Shown here: positions 1 through 8,632 of the stretch, in pieces | Numbering within the stretch: the stretch's first letter is position 1 | How the letters are laid out: each line of letters starts with the position of its first letter | Assembly (NCBI RefSeq): GCF_014844095.1 | Contig: NZ_CP062163.1 | Location: 3,319,501-3,383,500, forward strand | Source of the DNA: Brevibacillus sp. JNUCC-41 | GTDB taxonomy: Bacteria > Bacillota > Bacilli > Bacillales > DSM-1321 | Direction of reading: 5' to 3' | DNA: 64,000 bases | Made by a program: the position numbers and the translations under genes | The notes under the pieces: model-generated | Database searches by the model: none | The model's input: only the letters and a program-made list of their open reading frames with translations | Told to the model about the DNA's origin: nothing

Positions 1-116
1 CTTGAGTAATGGAATGAATGTCCTGCTTGGGAAAGTAATATCGCATTAACGGTAATGCAAGATAAAGGACTTTATTCAAAGCACTAAGTATGATTTAATA
101 TAGGAGGTTGAACTCA

Positions 117-1475
117 GTGGCATTCCAATTTAGACTCCCTGATATCGGAGAAGGTATACACGAAGGTGAAATAGTGAAATGGTTTGTAAAACCAGGAGAT
201 AAGATTCAAGAAGATGACGTGCTTTGCGAGGTTCAGAACGATAAGGCCGTTGTTGAAATCCCATCACCGGTGGAAGGTACCGTGGAAGAAATCCTTGTTC
301 AAGAAGGAACGGTTGCCGTTGTTGGCGATGTACTTGTAACATTCGATGCTCCAGGTTATGAAAATCTTCAGTTTAAAGGGGACCATGGAGAAGAAGCAAA
401 GGCAGAAGGTGAGAAGAATACGGAGGCCCAGGTTCAAGCGACTGCTGAAGCTGGACAGGAAGTCAAGAAAGAGGCTGCTCCGGTTCAAGAAAATAATGGT
501 GTAACGGGCGCGGGAGCACAACCACAAGTTGAGGCAGATCCTTCACGACGTATCATCGCCATGCCTTCTGTTAGGAAATATGCGCGCGAACAAGGGGTAA
601 ATATTCGTGAGATTTCTGGTTCTGGAGATAATGGCCGCATCATGAAAGATGACATAGATGCTTTCAAAAACGGCAAAACTGCTCCACAGCAACCGGCAGC
701 TCAAAGTGAAGCTTCACAACAAAATGATACGGAAACAACCGAAAAACAAAAAGTTACAATTCCAGAAGGGCAATATCCTGAAACTCGCGAAAAAATGAGC
801 GGCATGAGAAAAGCGATCGCCAAAGCTATGGTGAAATCCAAGCAGACAGCTCCACATGTTACATTAATGGATGAAGTCGATGTGACGCTATTGGTTGCTC
901 ACCGTAAGAAATTCAAGGAAATTGCTGCACAAAAAGGAATCAAGCTTACATTCCTACCTTATGTTGTTAAAGCGTTAACAAGTGCATTGCGTGAATTCCC
1001 TATGCTTAACACATCATTTGATGATGAGGCTAGTGAGATTATCCATAAACACTATTACAATATCGGAATTGCGGCAGACACAGACAAAGGACTGCTCGTT
1101 CCGGTTGTAAAAGATGCAGATCGTAAATCAACTTTTGCTATTTCACAAGAAATTAATGAATTAGCGACGAAAGCCCGTGACGGCAAATTGGCTCCTAACG
1201 AAATGAAAGGTGCTTCTTGCTCCATTACGAATATCGGTTCCGCAGGCGGTCAATGGTTCACACCTGTAATCAATCATCCAGAAGTTGCCATTCTAGGGAT
1301 TGGACGCATTGCCGAAAAAGCAATTGTACGCGACGGGGAAATTATCGCCGCTCCAGTTCTGGCATTATCACTGAGCTTTGATCACCGCATGATTGATGGA
1401 GCAACAGCTCAACATGCATTGAATCATATCAAAAAGTTATTGAACGACCCAGAATTATTGTTAATGGAGGCGTAA
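117..1475 (+). CDS. pdhC: Pyruvate dehydrogenase E2, dihydrolipoamide acetyltransferase
   Basis: E2 core of the cytosolic pyruvate dehydrogenase complex; it moves acetyl groups from lipoyl-lysine to CoA. About 452 aa. An N-terminal lipoyl domain carries the NDKAV motif with the lipoylated lysine near residue 43. An Ala/Glu/Gln-rich linker follows, then a peripheral subunit-binding domain near 145-185 ([11 protein letters not shown]), and the catalytic domain with SFDHRMIDG near the C-terminus. A single lipoyl domain is usual in Bacillus. I place the start at GTG 117 because AGGAGG at 102-107 sits 9 nt ahead; the in-frame TTG at 108 would touch that site. pdhD follows after 3 nt, so the two are co-transcribed. 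pdhA and pdhB should lie just upstream of the window; positions 1-116 show no coding sequence. Identity is very secure. Confidence 0.97.
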   Translation: MAFQFRLPDIGEGIHEGEIVKWFVKPGDKIQEDDVLCEVQNDKAVVEIPSPVEGTVEEILVQEGTVAVVGDVLVTFDAPGYENLQFKGDHGEEAKAEGEKNTEAQVQATAEAGQEVKKEAAPVQENNGVTGAGAQPQVEADPSRRIIAMPSVRKYAREQGVNIREISGSGDNGRIMKDDIDAFKNGKTAPQQPAAQSEASQQNDTETTEKQKVTIPEGQYPETREKMSGMRKAIAKAMVKSKQTAPHVTLMDEVDVTLLVAHRKKFKEIAAQKGIKLTFLPYVVKALTSALREFPMLNTSFDDEASEIIHKHYYNIGIAADTDKGLLVPVVKDADRKSTFAISQEINELATKARDGKLAPNEMKGASCSITNIGSAGGQWFTPVINHPEVAILGIGRIAEKAIVRDGEIIAAPVLALSLSFDHRMIDGATAQHALNHIKKLLNDPELLLMEA

Positions 1476-1478
1476 ACA

Positions 1479-2891
1479 ATGGTAGTAGGAGATTTTCCAA
1501 TCGAAACAGATACTTTAGTGATCGGTTCAGGCCCAGGGGGATATGTTGCCGCAATTCGCGCAGCACAGCTTGGGCAGAAAGTAACGGTCGTTGAAAAAGG
1601 AACAATCGGCGGAGTTTGTTTGAATGTAGGCTGTATCCCATCAAAAGCTTTAATTTCGGCTGGACACCGTTTCCATGAAGCTCAGCATTCAGAAGATATG
1701 GGTATCTTTGCAGAAAAAGTTTCTGTTGATTTTTCTAAAGTACAAGCTTGGAAAGGTTCTGTTGTTAAAAAATTAACAGGCGGTGTAAGCAGCCTATTAA
1801 AAGGTAATAACGTTGATGTTGTAACCGGTGAAGCTTATTTCGTCGATGAAAACAGCATCCGTGTTATGAATGAAGACTCAGCCCAAACATATACATTTAA
1901 AAACGCAATCATCGCCACTGGTTCATCGCCAATCGAGATTCCGTCATTTAAATATACGAAACGTGTACTTAATTCCACTGGTGCTCTTGCTTTGGAAGAA
2001 GTTCCAGGTTCGATCGTGGTAATCGGCGGAGGTTACATTGGTACTGAGCTTGGCGGAGCATTCGCAAGCTTCGGCACTAAAGTGACCATCCTTGAAGGTA
2101 CTGAAGAAATCCTTTCTGCAGGCTTTGAAAAACAAATGGCAGCACTTGTTAAGCGTAACCTTAAAAACAAGGGTGCTGAAATTGTCACTAAAGCAAATGC
2201 TAAAGGTGTGGAAGAAACTGAAACAGGTGTAACCGTTACTTATGAAGTAAAAGGCGAAGAGAAAAAGGTTGAAGCCGATTACGTATTAGTAACAGTTGGA
2301 CGTCGTCCAAATACGGCAGAGATCGGCCTGGAGCAAGTCGGAATCAAAATGACTGACCGTGGTTTGGTCGAAACGGATAAACAATGCCGTACAAGCGTGA
2401 AAAACATTTACGCAATCGGTGATATCGTTTCTGGACCTCAGTTGGCTCATAAAGCTTCTTATGAAGGTAAAATTGCTGCTGAAGCCATTGCAGGACATTC
2501 ATCTGAAATCGACTATCTTGCTATTCCGGCTGTTGTATTCTCTGAACCGGAACTTGCTTCTGTCGGTTATAATGAAAAAGAAGCGAAGGAAGCTGGAATC
2601 GAAGCGCTTGCTTCTAAATTCCCATTCGCTGCAAATGGACGTGCTCTTTCTTTAAATAATACGGACGGATTTGTGAAGCTTATCACTCGCAAAGAAGACG
2701 GATTGGTTATAGGAGCACAAATTGCAGGACCAAACGCTTCTGATATGATTGCAGAACTTGGTCTGGCTATCGAAGCGGGAATGACTGCCGAAGATATCGC
2801 AATGACAATCCATGCACATCCAACTTTAGGGGAAATCACAATGGAAGCTGCTGAAGTTGCCCTTGGAACTCCTATTCACATCATCAAGTAA
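1479..2891 (+). CDS. pdhD: Dihydrolipoamide dehydrogenase (E3)
   Basis: FAD-dependent E3 that reoxidises dihydrolipoamide and reduces NAD+; it serves pyruvate dehydrogenase and probably other 2-oxoacid complexes. 470 aa, the normal family length. An N-terminal FAD-binding [10 protein letters not shown] motif is followed by the redox disulfide CLNVGC near residues 47-52. A second Rossmann motif, GGGYIGTE, near 180 binds NAD. The C-terminal HAHPTLGE carries the active-site His-Glu pair of the dimer interface. The ATG start lies 3 nt after pdhC. A strong terminator follows, so this is the last gene of the pdh operon. Confidence 0.97.
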   Translation: MVVGDFPIETDTLVIGSGPGGYVAAIRAAQLGQKVTVVEKGTIGGVCLNVGCIPSKALISAGHRFHEAQHSEDMGIFAEKVSVDFSKVQAWKGSVVKKLTGGVSSLLKGNNVDVVTGEAYFVDENSIRVMNEDSAQTYTFKNAIIATGSSPIEIPSFKYTKRVLNSTGALALEEVPGSIVVIGGGYIGTELGGAFASFGTKVTILEGTEEILSAGFEKQMAALVKRNLKNKGAEIVTKANAKGVEETETGVTVTYEVKGEEKKVEADYVLVTVGRRPNTAEIGLEQVGIKMTDRGLVETDKQCRTSVKNIYAIGDIVSGPQLAHKASYEGKIAAEAIAGHSSEIDYLAIPAVVFSEPELASVGYNEKEAKEAGIEALASKFPFAANGRALSLNNTDGFVKLITRKEDGLVIGAQIAGPNASDMIAELGLAIEAGMTAEDIAMTIHAHPTLGEITMEAAEVALGTPIHIIK

Positions 2892-2908
2892 TTGATTTTT
2901 ATAAAAAA

Positions 2909-2938
2909 GCGTACTGCCTCATGCAGTACGCTTTTTTT
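2909..2938 (+). terminator. Intrinsic terminator of the pdh operon
   Basis: A 9-bp GC-rich stem (GCGTACTGC with GCAGTACGC), a 5-nt loop and seven T. The A-tract on the left flank would also let it work on the other strand, but no minus-strand gene ends here. Confidence 0.93.
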
Positions 2939-3174
2939 GTTTGGCAGATATACGAATATGAAGGATGACTCCCCAGTCATCATTTTCTTCACGCTAGTTA
3001 AATGAAAAGGGCTAAAAGGGCATAAGCTATAAAAAGGACTTCTTACTTTTTTTCCTTGTAAGGTTTTGAGAAAGGTAATAAAGGATAAAAAATAAGATGA
3101 GCGATGTTAATTGAATATTTTTTGCCAATAAAGAGATCATGGCTGAATATTCATATTAAAATGGGGTGGATCAT

Positions 3175-3423
3175 TTGAAAAATTATCTGGTAATCCTCTT
3201 TCAACTAATCGTTTGGAGTGGGTATACCTTAGTTGAATGGCTGTCTGTTAACGATCGATTCGTTTTCAAAGTATTCATGTTTTTGGTCTTTTCCTATCTA
3301 GCCATTTACATTGGTAAAATGATTTTAAAATCCAATAGGCGAACAATGCTTGTTACCGTGATAAGTCTATTATGCTACGGTATTTTGCAAATCCTTTTGG
3401 AAACGCTAGTACCCCTTTATTAA
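3175..3423 (+). CDS. Small membrane protein of unknown function
   Basis: I do not recognise this gene. The product is about 82 aa with three hydrophobic segments (roughly residues 3-22, 30-48 and 57-78) and a basic KSNRR loop before the last, which suggests a small integral membrane protein. I prefer TTG 3175 because GGGTGG lies about 6 nt ahead; GTG 3166 would overlap that site. It stands between the pdh terminator and a deacetylase lipoprotein whose start follows 41 nt after its stop, so the two may share a transcript. I recall no B. subtilis counterpart at this place. Confidence 0.6.
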   Translation: MKNYLVILFQLIVWSGYTLVEWLSVNDRFVFKVFMFLVFSYLAIYIGKMILKSNRRTMLVTVISLLCYGILQILLETLVPLY

Positions 3424-3464
3424 ACTTTTCAAGTCGCTATGACACAAGAAACCACGGAGGAATC

Positions 3465-4292
3465 ATGATTAACAAAGGAGTAGCATTATTTACATTAGTA
3501 TCATTTTTATTGATGGCATGTAATGGACCGAGTTCCGGTCCAACAGAAAATGAAAATCAAAAAAGTGTGGAAACGACAACATCGGTCCAAGATGAAAGCC
3601 AGAAAGAGAAAGACTTGGAAAACGAAACGTCAAAAACGATTGACGATGGGAATGTAAAGGCAGAATATCAGGTGGACGAAAAGAATTGGTCATTTAAACC
3701 AATCGGGGAGGCAAATCCGAAAGTTGTGTTGTTAACATTTGATGATGCACCTGATAAATATTCTCTGAAAATCGCCCAGACCCTGAAGCGCCTTGAAGTA
3801 CCTGCTATTTTTTTCGTGAACGGTCACTTTCTTGAAAATGATGAAAATAAAGCGATGCTAAAAGAAATTCATGAAATGGGTTTTTCTATCGGTAATCATA
3901 CTTATTCCCATGTAAATTTAAAACAGTTGACCGAGAAAGAACAAGAACGGGAAATCGTAAAATTGAACAATATGGTAGAAGGCATTACAGGGGTAAGCCC
4001 TAAGTACTTCAGGGCGCCATTTGGATCGAATACCGAGCATTCAAAAAAAGTCGCTGAGAAAGAAAAAATGTTGGTCATGAATTGGTCATATGGATATGAC
4101 TGGGAAAAAGACTATCAGGATAAAACAGCGTTAACAGAAATCATGTTGAACAGCCCTTATTTAGGAAATGGTGCGAACTTACTGATGCATGACCGGAAAT
4201 GGACGAGTGAAGCCATTGAGGATATCGTGAAAGGTTTTCAAAAGGAAGGTTATGAGATCCTTGATCCAAAGTTGATTGAAACGCCTGCTTGA
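3465..4292 (+). CDS. Polysaccharide deacetylase (NodB-type) lipoprotein
   Basis: Probable cell-surface carbohydrate esterase family 4 enzyme that removes N-acetyl groups from peptidoglycan or another wall polymer. About 275 aa. A short signal peptide ends in lipobox LMAC (Cys near 17), followed by a Ser/Thr/Glu-rich spacer and the NodB domain from about residue 85. All expected motifs are visible: TFDDAPD (catalytic Asp and metal Asp), HTYSH (metal histidines), RAPFG, YDWEKD and LLMHD. The Ala in TFDDA, where Gly is usual, is the only oddity. The start is ATG 3465 with GGAGG 4 nt ahead; upstream in-frame codons would add a non-signal extension. The true substrate cannot be told from sequence. 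Confidence 0.88.
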   Translation: MINKGVALFTLVSFLLMACNGPSSGPTENENQKSVETTTSVQDESQKEKDLENETSKTIDDGNVKAEYQVDEKNWSFKPIGEANPKVVLLTFDDAPDKYSLKIAQTLKRLEVPAIFFVNGHFLENDENKAMLKEIHEMGFSIGNHTYSHVNLKQLTEKEQEREIVKLNNMVEGITGVSPKYFRAPFGSNTEHSKKVAEKEKMLVMNWSYGYDWEKDYQDKTALTEIMLNSPYLGNGANLLMHDRKWTSEAIEDIVKGFQKEGYEILDPKLIETPA

Positions 4293-4320
4293 GCCAATTC
4301 CGGCTTCAGCAGGTATTTTT
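4284..4320 (+). terminator. Terminator overlapping the end of the deacetylase gene
   Basis: CCTGCTTGAGCC pairs with GGCTTCAGCAGG (11 of 12 positions, one G-U) around a 6-nt loop, then TATTTTT. The left arm contains the stop codon of the deacetylase gene. The convergent gene ends at 4319. Confidence 0.75.
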
Positions 4321-4753
4321 ATTTCCTTGGATAATAATACATCACCCGTTTATTGAAGAGATGTAGCTGCGCCCGTAATTTCTTTGCAAGGAACTTGCAC
4401 AGTTCATTAGCTTTTCCCTTATCACCGAAAGTTGCTGTTTCAGGGAGGGTGAATTGGATATAGGATTGAATCCGCTCTGATCCATCTTCATCCTTAACGA
4501 CTTCTTGGTCAACGCCTATCAATATCATGTGATATCGATCTTCTTTGGATTGGAGGTATATGGCCTTATCTTTCATCTTTTCTGGTTCTTTCATTTCATA
4601 AGGAAATGCTTTCTTATCATAATTCCAATCCAGTTGCTTTCCGGTTTTCGCTGTGATCATTTGATAATAGTTCAGCAATTCTTTCACGTCTTCGATGGTT
4701 ACAGTCCCTTTCACGGACTCAGGAACGAGTTTGATATAGGCATTTTCAGTCAT
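4319..4753 (-). CDS. Conserved protein, DUF1885-like
   Basis: Soluble protein of 144 aa, no signal peptide or membrane segment. The pattern AYIKLVPESV near the N-terminus, a helical LNYYQMIT stretch and a charged C-terminus resemble what I remember of DUF1885, a small Bacillaceae family of unknown role. The assignment is from memory. Start ATG 4753 has AAGGGGG about 8 nt ahead. It converges with the deacetylase gene and its promoter side faces the SR1 promoter region. Confidence 0.75.
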   Translation of the reverse strand: MTENAYIKLVPESVKGTVTIEDVKELLNYYQMITAKTGKQLDWNYDKKAFPYEMKEPEKMKDKAIYLQSKEDRYHMILIGVDQEVVKDEDGSERIQSYIQFTLPETATFGDKGKANELCKFLAKKLRAQLHLFNKRVMYYYPRK

Positions 4754-4981
4754 GTGGATCCCCCTTAGATTGATTGGATGTAAGAATATATTAACATTTT
4801 ATGGATGTATTATATACATATCTATATGTAAATTAAAAGGCGAAATTCCTTTTTCACCTTGCTATGCAAAAGTAAGGGCTGTGATGAAATGAACTCCAGG
4901 GTCCAAAAAGGAATCATTCTAACGAACGATTGGAGTAAAGTTATTCCAACATGAGTGTTCATTAAATGGGGAAAATACATA

Positions 4982-4992
4982 TATGTTATACT
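4982..4992 (+). promoter_or_regulatory. CcpN operator, upstream copy
   Basis: TATGTTATACT matches at all 11 positions the CcpN consensus TRTGHYATAYW as I remember it from B. subtilis. It lies just upstream of the SR1 -35 box. CcpN represses sr1, gapB and pckA on glycolytic carbon sources. The copy is in the same orientation as the downstream site, 31 bp away, close to three helical turns. Confidence 0.8.
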
Positions 4993-4999
4993 TTTTAAC

Positions 5000-5028
5000 T
5001 TGAAATAATAAATGTGTTATATTATAAT
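5000..5028 (+). promoter_or_regulatory. SR1 promoter
   Basis: TTGAAA (5000-5005), a 17-bp spacer, then a perfect TATAAT (5023-5028). It predicts a start near 5035 and a leader of about 55 nt before the SR1P start codon. One CcpN site fills the spacer and reaches the -10 box, where bound repressor would interfere with polymerase. Confidence 0.87.
5013..5023 (+). promoter_or_regulatory. CcpN operator, spacer copy
   Basis: TGTGTTATATT again fits TRTGHYATAYW at every position. It lies between the -35 and -10 boxes and overlaps the first base of TATAAT. Confidence 0.8.
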
Positions 5029-5089
5029 TCATATAAAGCGGTTACATTACGTTATTAATGCATACAATATAGAGGAAGGGGTTGTAAAA

Positions 5090-5215
5090 ATGGGAACTAT
5101 CGTATGTCAAACTTGCAATAGCACGATTGAACATTTTGAAGATGAAAAAGTAAGTGTACTATATACACACAATCACAACTGCCAAAGCTGTGATACAGCT
5201 GCCTCTGAAAAATAA
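5090..5215 (+). CDS. sr1P: SR1P, GapA-binding peptide encoded by SR1
   Basis: Peptide of 41 aa starting MGTIVCQTCN, close to the B. subtilis SR1P start as I remember it (39 aa). In B. subtilis it binds GapA and promotes the GapA-RNase J1 interaction, which affects RNA decay. Two Cys pairs, CQTC near residues 6-9 and CQSC near 31-34, suggest a small zinc-binding fold, though this is inferred. The HFEDEK core is conserved. Start ATG 5090 has AGGAAGGGG ahead; earlier in-frame codons would begin inside the promoter and are wrong. The insertion of THNHN before the second Cys pair makes it slightly longer than the model peptide. Confidence 0.9.
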   Translation: MGTIVCQTCNSTIEHFEDEKVSVLYTHNHNCQSCDTAASEK

Positions 5216-5250
5216 ATCGAAAAAAGGATAATAAGATTAATAGAATTTAA

Positions 5251-5286
5251 GGGTGTTTCAGGGTTGTAATCTGGAGCACCCTTTTT
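5251..5286 (+). terminator. SR1 terminator
   Basis: An 11-bp stem allowing G-U pairs (GGGTGTTTCAG with CTGGAGCACCC), a 9-nt loop and a run of five T ending at 5286. Confidence 0.88.
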
Positions 5287-5349
5287 GTAGATGTTAATGA
5301 AGTGAAAATCTTCAGTTGATCGGGAGCTACTTGCTCAATAATAAGGGGC

Positions 5350-5378
5350 AAAAAAACCAGAGCAGCACTTTGCTCTGG
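5350..5378 (-). terminator. Terminator of speA
   Basis: On the minus strand CCAGAGCA pairs with TGCTCTGG around a 6-nt loop and is followed by seven T (the A-run at 5350-5356). The plus strand also has a short T-run, so it can stop leakage from SR1. Confidence 0.87.
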
Positions 5379-5392
5379 TTTTATGGGATCAA

Positions 5393-6850
5393 TCAATTTT
5401 TAATGATGCGTAAATATTTTATTTCTGGGTCCTCAGGGCCTTGAACAGGAAGGCCGGCCTCGATGTTTTTCCGGATGTAATTGATATTATCTTCAGTAAT
5501 CAATTCACCTGGTATGAAGATCGGAATTCCAGGCGGGTAAACCATGATGAACTCAGCGCTAATTTTGCCGACAGATTCCTCAATGGGAACCACTTCGGTG
5601 TCTGCATAAAATGCCTCCCTTGGTGATAAAGCCAGTGGTGGTGTATCAGGAAGCAGGACTTCGATTTTTTCATGTTCAGCTGCCATTTCCTTAAACTCAT
5701 CCGCCAAGTCTCTAAGGGCAGCAATCAGAAGATCCGCTTCTGTTTTTGAGTCTCCAGGCGTTATCAGGCAAAGGATATTGTACAAGTCAGAAAGTTCCAC
5801 TTCGATATTATGCTTTTCACGAAGCCATTTCTCAACGTCGTATCCGGTAATATTCAATTCCTTGATGGATATGATTAATTTAGTCGGGTCATAACTAAAG
5901 GCTGCCTCACTCTCGAGAATTTCGCTGCCGACACAGTAAAGATAAGGAATCTCATTAACTGCCTCACGGATATACCCTGCGAGATTGATCGCTTCATCGA
6001 TCATTTCCCTACCTACCGTCGCAAGTTGTCTTCTGGCCGTATCCAGGGAAGCCAGAAGGATATAGGAGGTTGAGGTGGTTGTGAGCATGCTCAATATGGC
6101 TTGAACACGATTTGCGGAAACCAAACCGTTCTTAACATTTAATATGGAACTTCCCGTTAGTGAACCGCCCAGTTTATGAACACTCGTTGCAGCCATATCT
6201 GCTCCAGCTTGCATGGCTGACATCGGCAAGTCTTCATGGAAGTGTATATGGACACCATGTGCTTCATCCACCAGTACTGGGATTTGGTGGGAATGAGCAA
6301 CTTCCACTATTTTTTGCAAATCGGCCGAAATGCCGAAATAGGTTGGGTTGATGACAAGCAATCCTTTTGCATCGCTATGTTCCTTTAAAGCTTTCTCGAC
6401 GGCATCGACGGTGGTTCCGTGTGAGATGCCCAAATCTTTGTCTATTTCAGGATTGATGAAAATAGGAACAGCTCCGGAAAATACAATGGCAGACATTACG
6501 GATTTATGTACATTCCTTGGGACGATGATTTTGTCCCCAGGTCCGCAGACTGTCATGACCATTGTCATGATCGCTCCACTTGTTCCTTGAACGGAAAAGA
6601 ATGTGTGATCCGCCCCAAAAGCTTCAGCGGCAAGATCCTGAGCTTGTTTAATGATCCCCTTTGGCTGATGGAGATCATCGAGTGGAGCGATATTGATTAA
6701 ATCTATGGATAATGCATTTTCTCCAATGAAATTACGGAAATCAGCGTCCATTCCTTTCCCTTTTTTATGACCTGGAATATGAAATTGAACGGGATTTTTT
6801 TTTGCATGCTGCAATAAGGCAGTGTATAAGGGTGTTTCATTCTGTGACAA
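5393..6850 (-). CDS. speA: Arginine decarboxylase (Orn/Lys/Arg decarboxylase family)
   Basis: PLP enzyme that turns arginine into agmatine, the first step of polyamine synthesis. About 485 aa, against about 490 in B. subtilis. Visible motifs include FHIPGHKKG near the N-terminus, FFSVQGTSG, the PLP aspartate in VDEAHGVH, and the Schiff-base lysine in SVHKLGGSLTG. The start is TTG 6850: AAGGGG lies about 10 nt ahead and the resulting MSQNETPLYT matches the B. subtilis protein start as I recall it. ATG 6871 and longer forms would run through the leader and its palindrome. Place after pdhD and SR1 is conserved with B. subtilis. Confidence 0.95.
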   Translation of the reverse strand: MSQNETPLYTALLQHAKKNPVQFHIPGHKKGKGMDADFRNFIGENALSIDLINIAPLDDLHQPKGIIKQAQDLAAEAFGADHTFFSVQGTSGAIMTMVMTVCGPGDKIIVPRNVHKSVMSAIVFSGAVPIFINPEIDKDLGISHGTTVDAVEKALKEHSDAKGLLVINPTYFGISADLQKIVEVAHSHQIPVLVDEAHGVHIHFHEDLPMSAMQAGADMAATSVHKLGGSLTGSSILNVKNGLVSANRVQAILSMLTTTSTSYILLASLDTARRQLATVGREMIDEAINLAGYIREAVNEIPYLYCVGSEILESEAAFSYDPTKLIISIKELNITGYDVEKWLREKHNIEVELSDLYNILCLITPGDSKTEADLLIAALRDLADEFKEMAAEHEKIEVLLPDTPPLALSPREAFYADTEVVPIEESVGKISAEFIMVYPPGIPIFIPGELITEDNINYIRKNIEAGLPVQGPEDPEIKYLRIIKN

Positions 6851-6892
6851 TTCTTTGTGGCCCCTTTTCATTAAAATAGGTACATAATATTT

Positions 6893-6908
6893 GGGAGTAT
6901 ATACTCCC
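6893..6908. repeat. 16-bp perfect palindrome in the speA leader
   Basis: GGGAGTATATACTCCC is a perfect dyad about 43 nt upstream of the speA start codon and downstream of its predicted promoter. It could be an operator or an RNA hairpin close to the ribosome site. I know of no regulator with this exact site. Confidence 0.6.
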
Positions 6909-6984
6909 TTTCTATTAATGATCGTATGTTTCTCCGATTCCATCGTATGGTTAGTAAACATGTGGATAGACATAAAACATATGA

Positions 6985-7013
6985 ATTATAGCACGTCTTA
7001 TAATAAATGCCTA
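6985..7013 (-). promoter_or_regulatory. Predicted speA promoter
   Basis: On the minus strand TAGGCA (7013-7008), 17 bp, then a perfect TATAAT (6990-6985). Start near 6978, leaving a leader of about 128 nt. Confidence 0.65.
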
Positions 7014-7170
7014 GAGTGACTTTAATGTCCTGACTTAAACCATTTATATATGTCTTTGTTGTTAAGGGGCCCAATAAAATTACAGCAGATTATAAATGTC
7101 CATTTTCCTAGTATTTACTGGATTTACTCAAGAATTCTTCTTTTATTAATATTGTAGGTGAGTTTAAAAA

Positions 7171-7199
7171 TTGAACGGTTAAACAATATTTGCCATAAT
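7171..7199 (+). promoter_or_regulatory. Predicted promoter of the nitronate monooxygenase gene
   Basis: TTGAAC (7171-7176), 17 bp, CATAAT (7194-7199). The start falls near 7206, about 58 nt before the gene. The rest of the gap from 6851 holds the speA leader and promoter; I see no gene. Confidence 0.72.
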
Positions 7200-7263
7200 G
7201 AAGCTAATGGTTTTTGAGTTCAACTAAATAAACAACATAAATTAAAAAAGGGAGCTGAGGAGT

Positions 7264-8223
7264 TTGAAGTGGAAAACGCGTGTGACCGATTTATTAGGCA
7301 TTCAATATCCAATCGTACAAGGGGGATTGGCCCATTTAGCATATGCAGACCTGGCGGCGGCAGTTTCGAATGCAGGAGGGCTGGGGCAGGTAACGGCCAT
7401 GTCCTTGGACAACCCGGAGCAACTGACAGATGAAATTAGAAAAACCAAATCATTGACGGATAAACCGTTTGGTGTGAACTTTGCAATCGGTCAGCATGGA
7501 AGACCTTATGAAAATATGCTGGAAGCAGCCCTGAAAGAGGATATCGCAGCTGTTTCCGTAACCGGGGGCAACCCTGCACCATTTCTTGATTACGTCAAAG
7601 GCACCCAGGTGAAAAAACTCGTGCTTGTCGCTGCAAAAAGGCAGGCAATGAAAGCTGAGCAGCTTGGGGCAGATGCGGTGATGGTAGTTGGTCAGGAGGG
7701 AGGAGGACATTTAGGCCGTGATGATATTGGAACTTCCGTGTTAATTCCTCAAGTTGTGGACTCCGTTAATATTCCAGTCATCGCCTCGGGTGGTTTTGGC
7801 GATGGACGCGGTTTGATGGCAGCATTGGCACTTGGTGCCGAAGGAATCGAGATGGGAACACGATTCATAGCGGTCAAGGAATGTGTTCATGCACATGAAT
7901 TATATAAAAATGCCTTGGTTTCCGGCACAGAAAATGATACCGTTGTCATCAAGCGTTCCATTGGTGCACCAGCAAGGGTAATTGCAAACAGCTGGACCGA
8001 TAAGATTCTTGAAATAGAAAAAGAAAATGGCGGATATGAACAATTGAAGGATTACATAAGCGGAAAAGCGAATCAGCGTTATATTCATGACGGTGTCGAA
8101 GGTGAAGGCTTTGCTTGGGCCGGACAAGTGATGGGGCTGATTCATGATGTACCATCGACTGCTGAACTATTCAGTCGGATTATCGACCAAGCGGAAGCAA
8201 TTCGTTCAAAATGGGCAGACTGA
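7264..8223 (+). CDS. Nitronate monooxygenase-like flavoprotein
   Basis: FMN-dependent TIM-barrel enzyme of the 2-nitropropane dioxygenase/FabK-like family, which oxidises alkyl nitronates; the true substrate may differ. 319 aa. Motifs seen: PIVQGGLAHLAY at the N-terminus, the glycine-rich VGQEGGGHLGRDD, which in this family holds the catalytic His and phosphate-binding loop, then IASGGFGDGRG and GAEGIEMGTRF for FMN phosphate. Start TTG 7264 follows a GGGAG/GAGGAG purine stretch; no ATG is available nearby. In B. subtilis yktA follows speA more directly, so this gene appears to be an insertion in the shared order. A FabK-type enoyl-ACP reductase is the main alternative. Confidence 0.85.
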   Translation: MKWKTRVTDLLGIQYPIVQGGLAHLAYADLAAAVSNAGGLGQVTAMSLDNPEQLTDEIRKTKSLTDKPFGVNFAIGQHGRPYENMLEAALKEDIAAVSVTGGNPAPFLDYVKGTQVKKLVLVAAKRQAMKAEQLGADAVMVVGQEGGGHLGRDDIGTSVLIPQVVDSVNIPVIASGGFGDGRGLMAALALGAEGIEMGTRFIAVKECVHAHELYKNALVSGTENDTVVIKRSIGAPARVIANSWTDKILEIEKENGGYEQLKDYISGKANQRYIHDGVEGEGFAWAGQVMGLIHDVPSTAELFSRIIDQAEAIRSKWAD

Positions 8224-8280
8224 TGATGCATGGACTGCCGGACAGCATGAAAAACTATCTAGAAGGAGCGTGTTTAGGGT

Positions 8281-8556
8281 ATGGATTATCAATATCCAAT
8301 GGATCTTGATTGGTCTACTGAAGAAATCGTAGATGTGATCAAATTCTTTGAAGCTGTAGAAAAGGCTTATGAAAATAAAATACAAAAGGAAGAATTTATG
8401 AAGGCTTACCGAAGATTCAAGGAAATAGTCCCCGGTAAGGCGGATGAAAAAAAGTATACGGATGAGTTTGAGTCAGTCAGCACTTATTCAGCCTATCTTG
8501 TTATTAAGAAGGCAAAAGGAATCGATGACGGGGAATGGATAAAAATGAAAAATTAA
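8281..8556 (+). CDS. yktA: UPF0223 family protein YktA
   Basis: Small acidic soluble protein of 91 aa with unknown function. The N-terminal YPMDLDWSTEEI and the FFEAVEKAYE helix match what I remember of UPF0223/YktA, which lies beside speA in B. subtilis. Start ATG 8281 has AAGGAG about 13 nt ahead and a closer AGGG, so translation may be moderate. The trp promoter begins about 20 nt after its stop. Confidence 0.88.
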   Translation: MDYQYPMDLDWSTEEIVDVIKFFEAVEKAYENKIQKEEFMKAYRRFKEIVPGKADEKKYTDEFESVSTYSAYLVIKKAKGIDDGEWIKMKN

Positions 8557-8577
8557 AAATATTTTTAGAAAACTCCA

Positions 8578-8606
8578 TTGACTTACTGAAAAGATTGTTT
8601 TAACAT
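8578..8606 (+). promoter_or_regulatory. Predicted trp operon promoter
   Basis: TTGACT (8578-8583), 17 bp, TAACAT (8601-8606). A start near 8613 would produce a leader of about 680 nt that contains both T-boxes. Confidence 0.7.
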
Positions 8607-8632
8607 AATAAGCAAGAAAATGATAAAGGCAG

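Larger units (their letters stand above)
5035..5286 (+). ncRNA. sr1: Dual-function small RNA SR1
   Basis: About 250 nt from the predicted start to the terminator at 5251-5286. In B. subtilis SR1 (about 205 nt) lies between pdhD and speA, base-pairs with ahrC mRNA to lower arginine catabolism, and also encodes the peptide SR1P. Here the position, direction, CcpN control and encoded peptide all agree. I did not test pairing with ahrC, which lies outside the window. The transcript ends are predicted, not measured. Confidence 0.85.
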
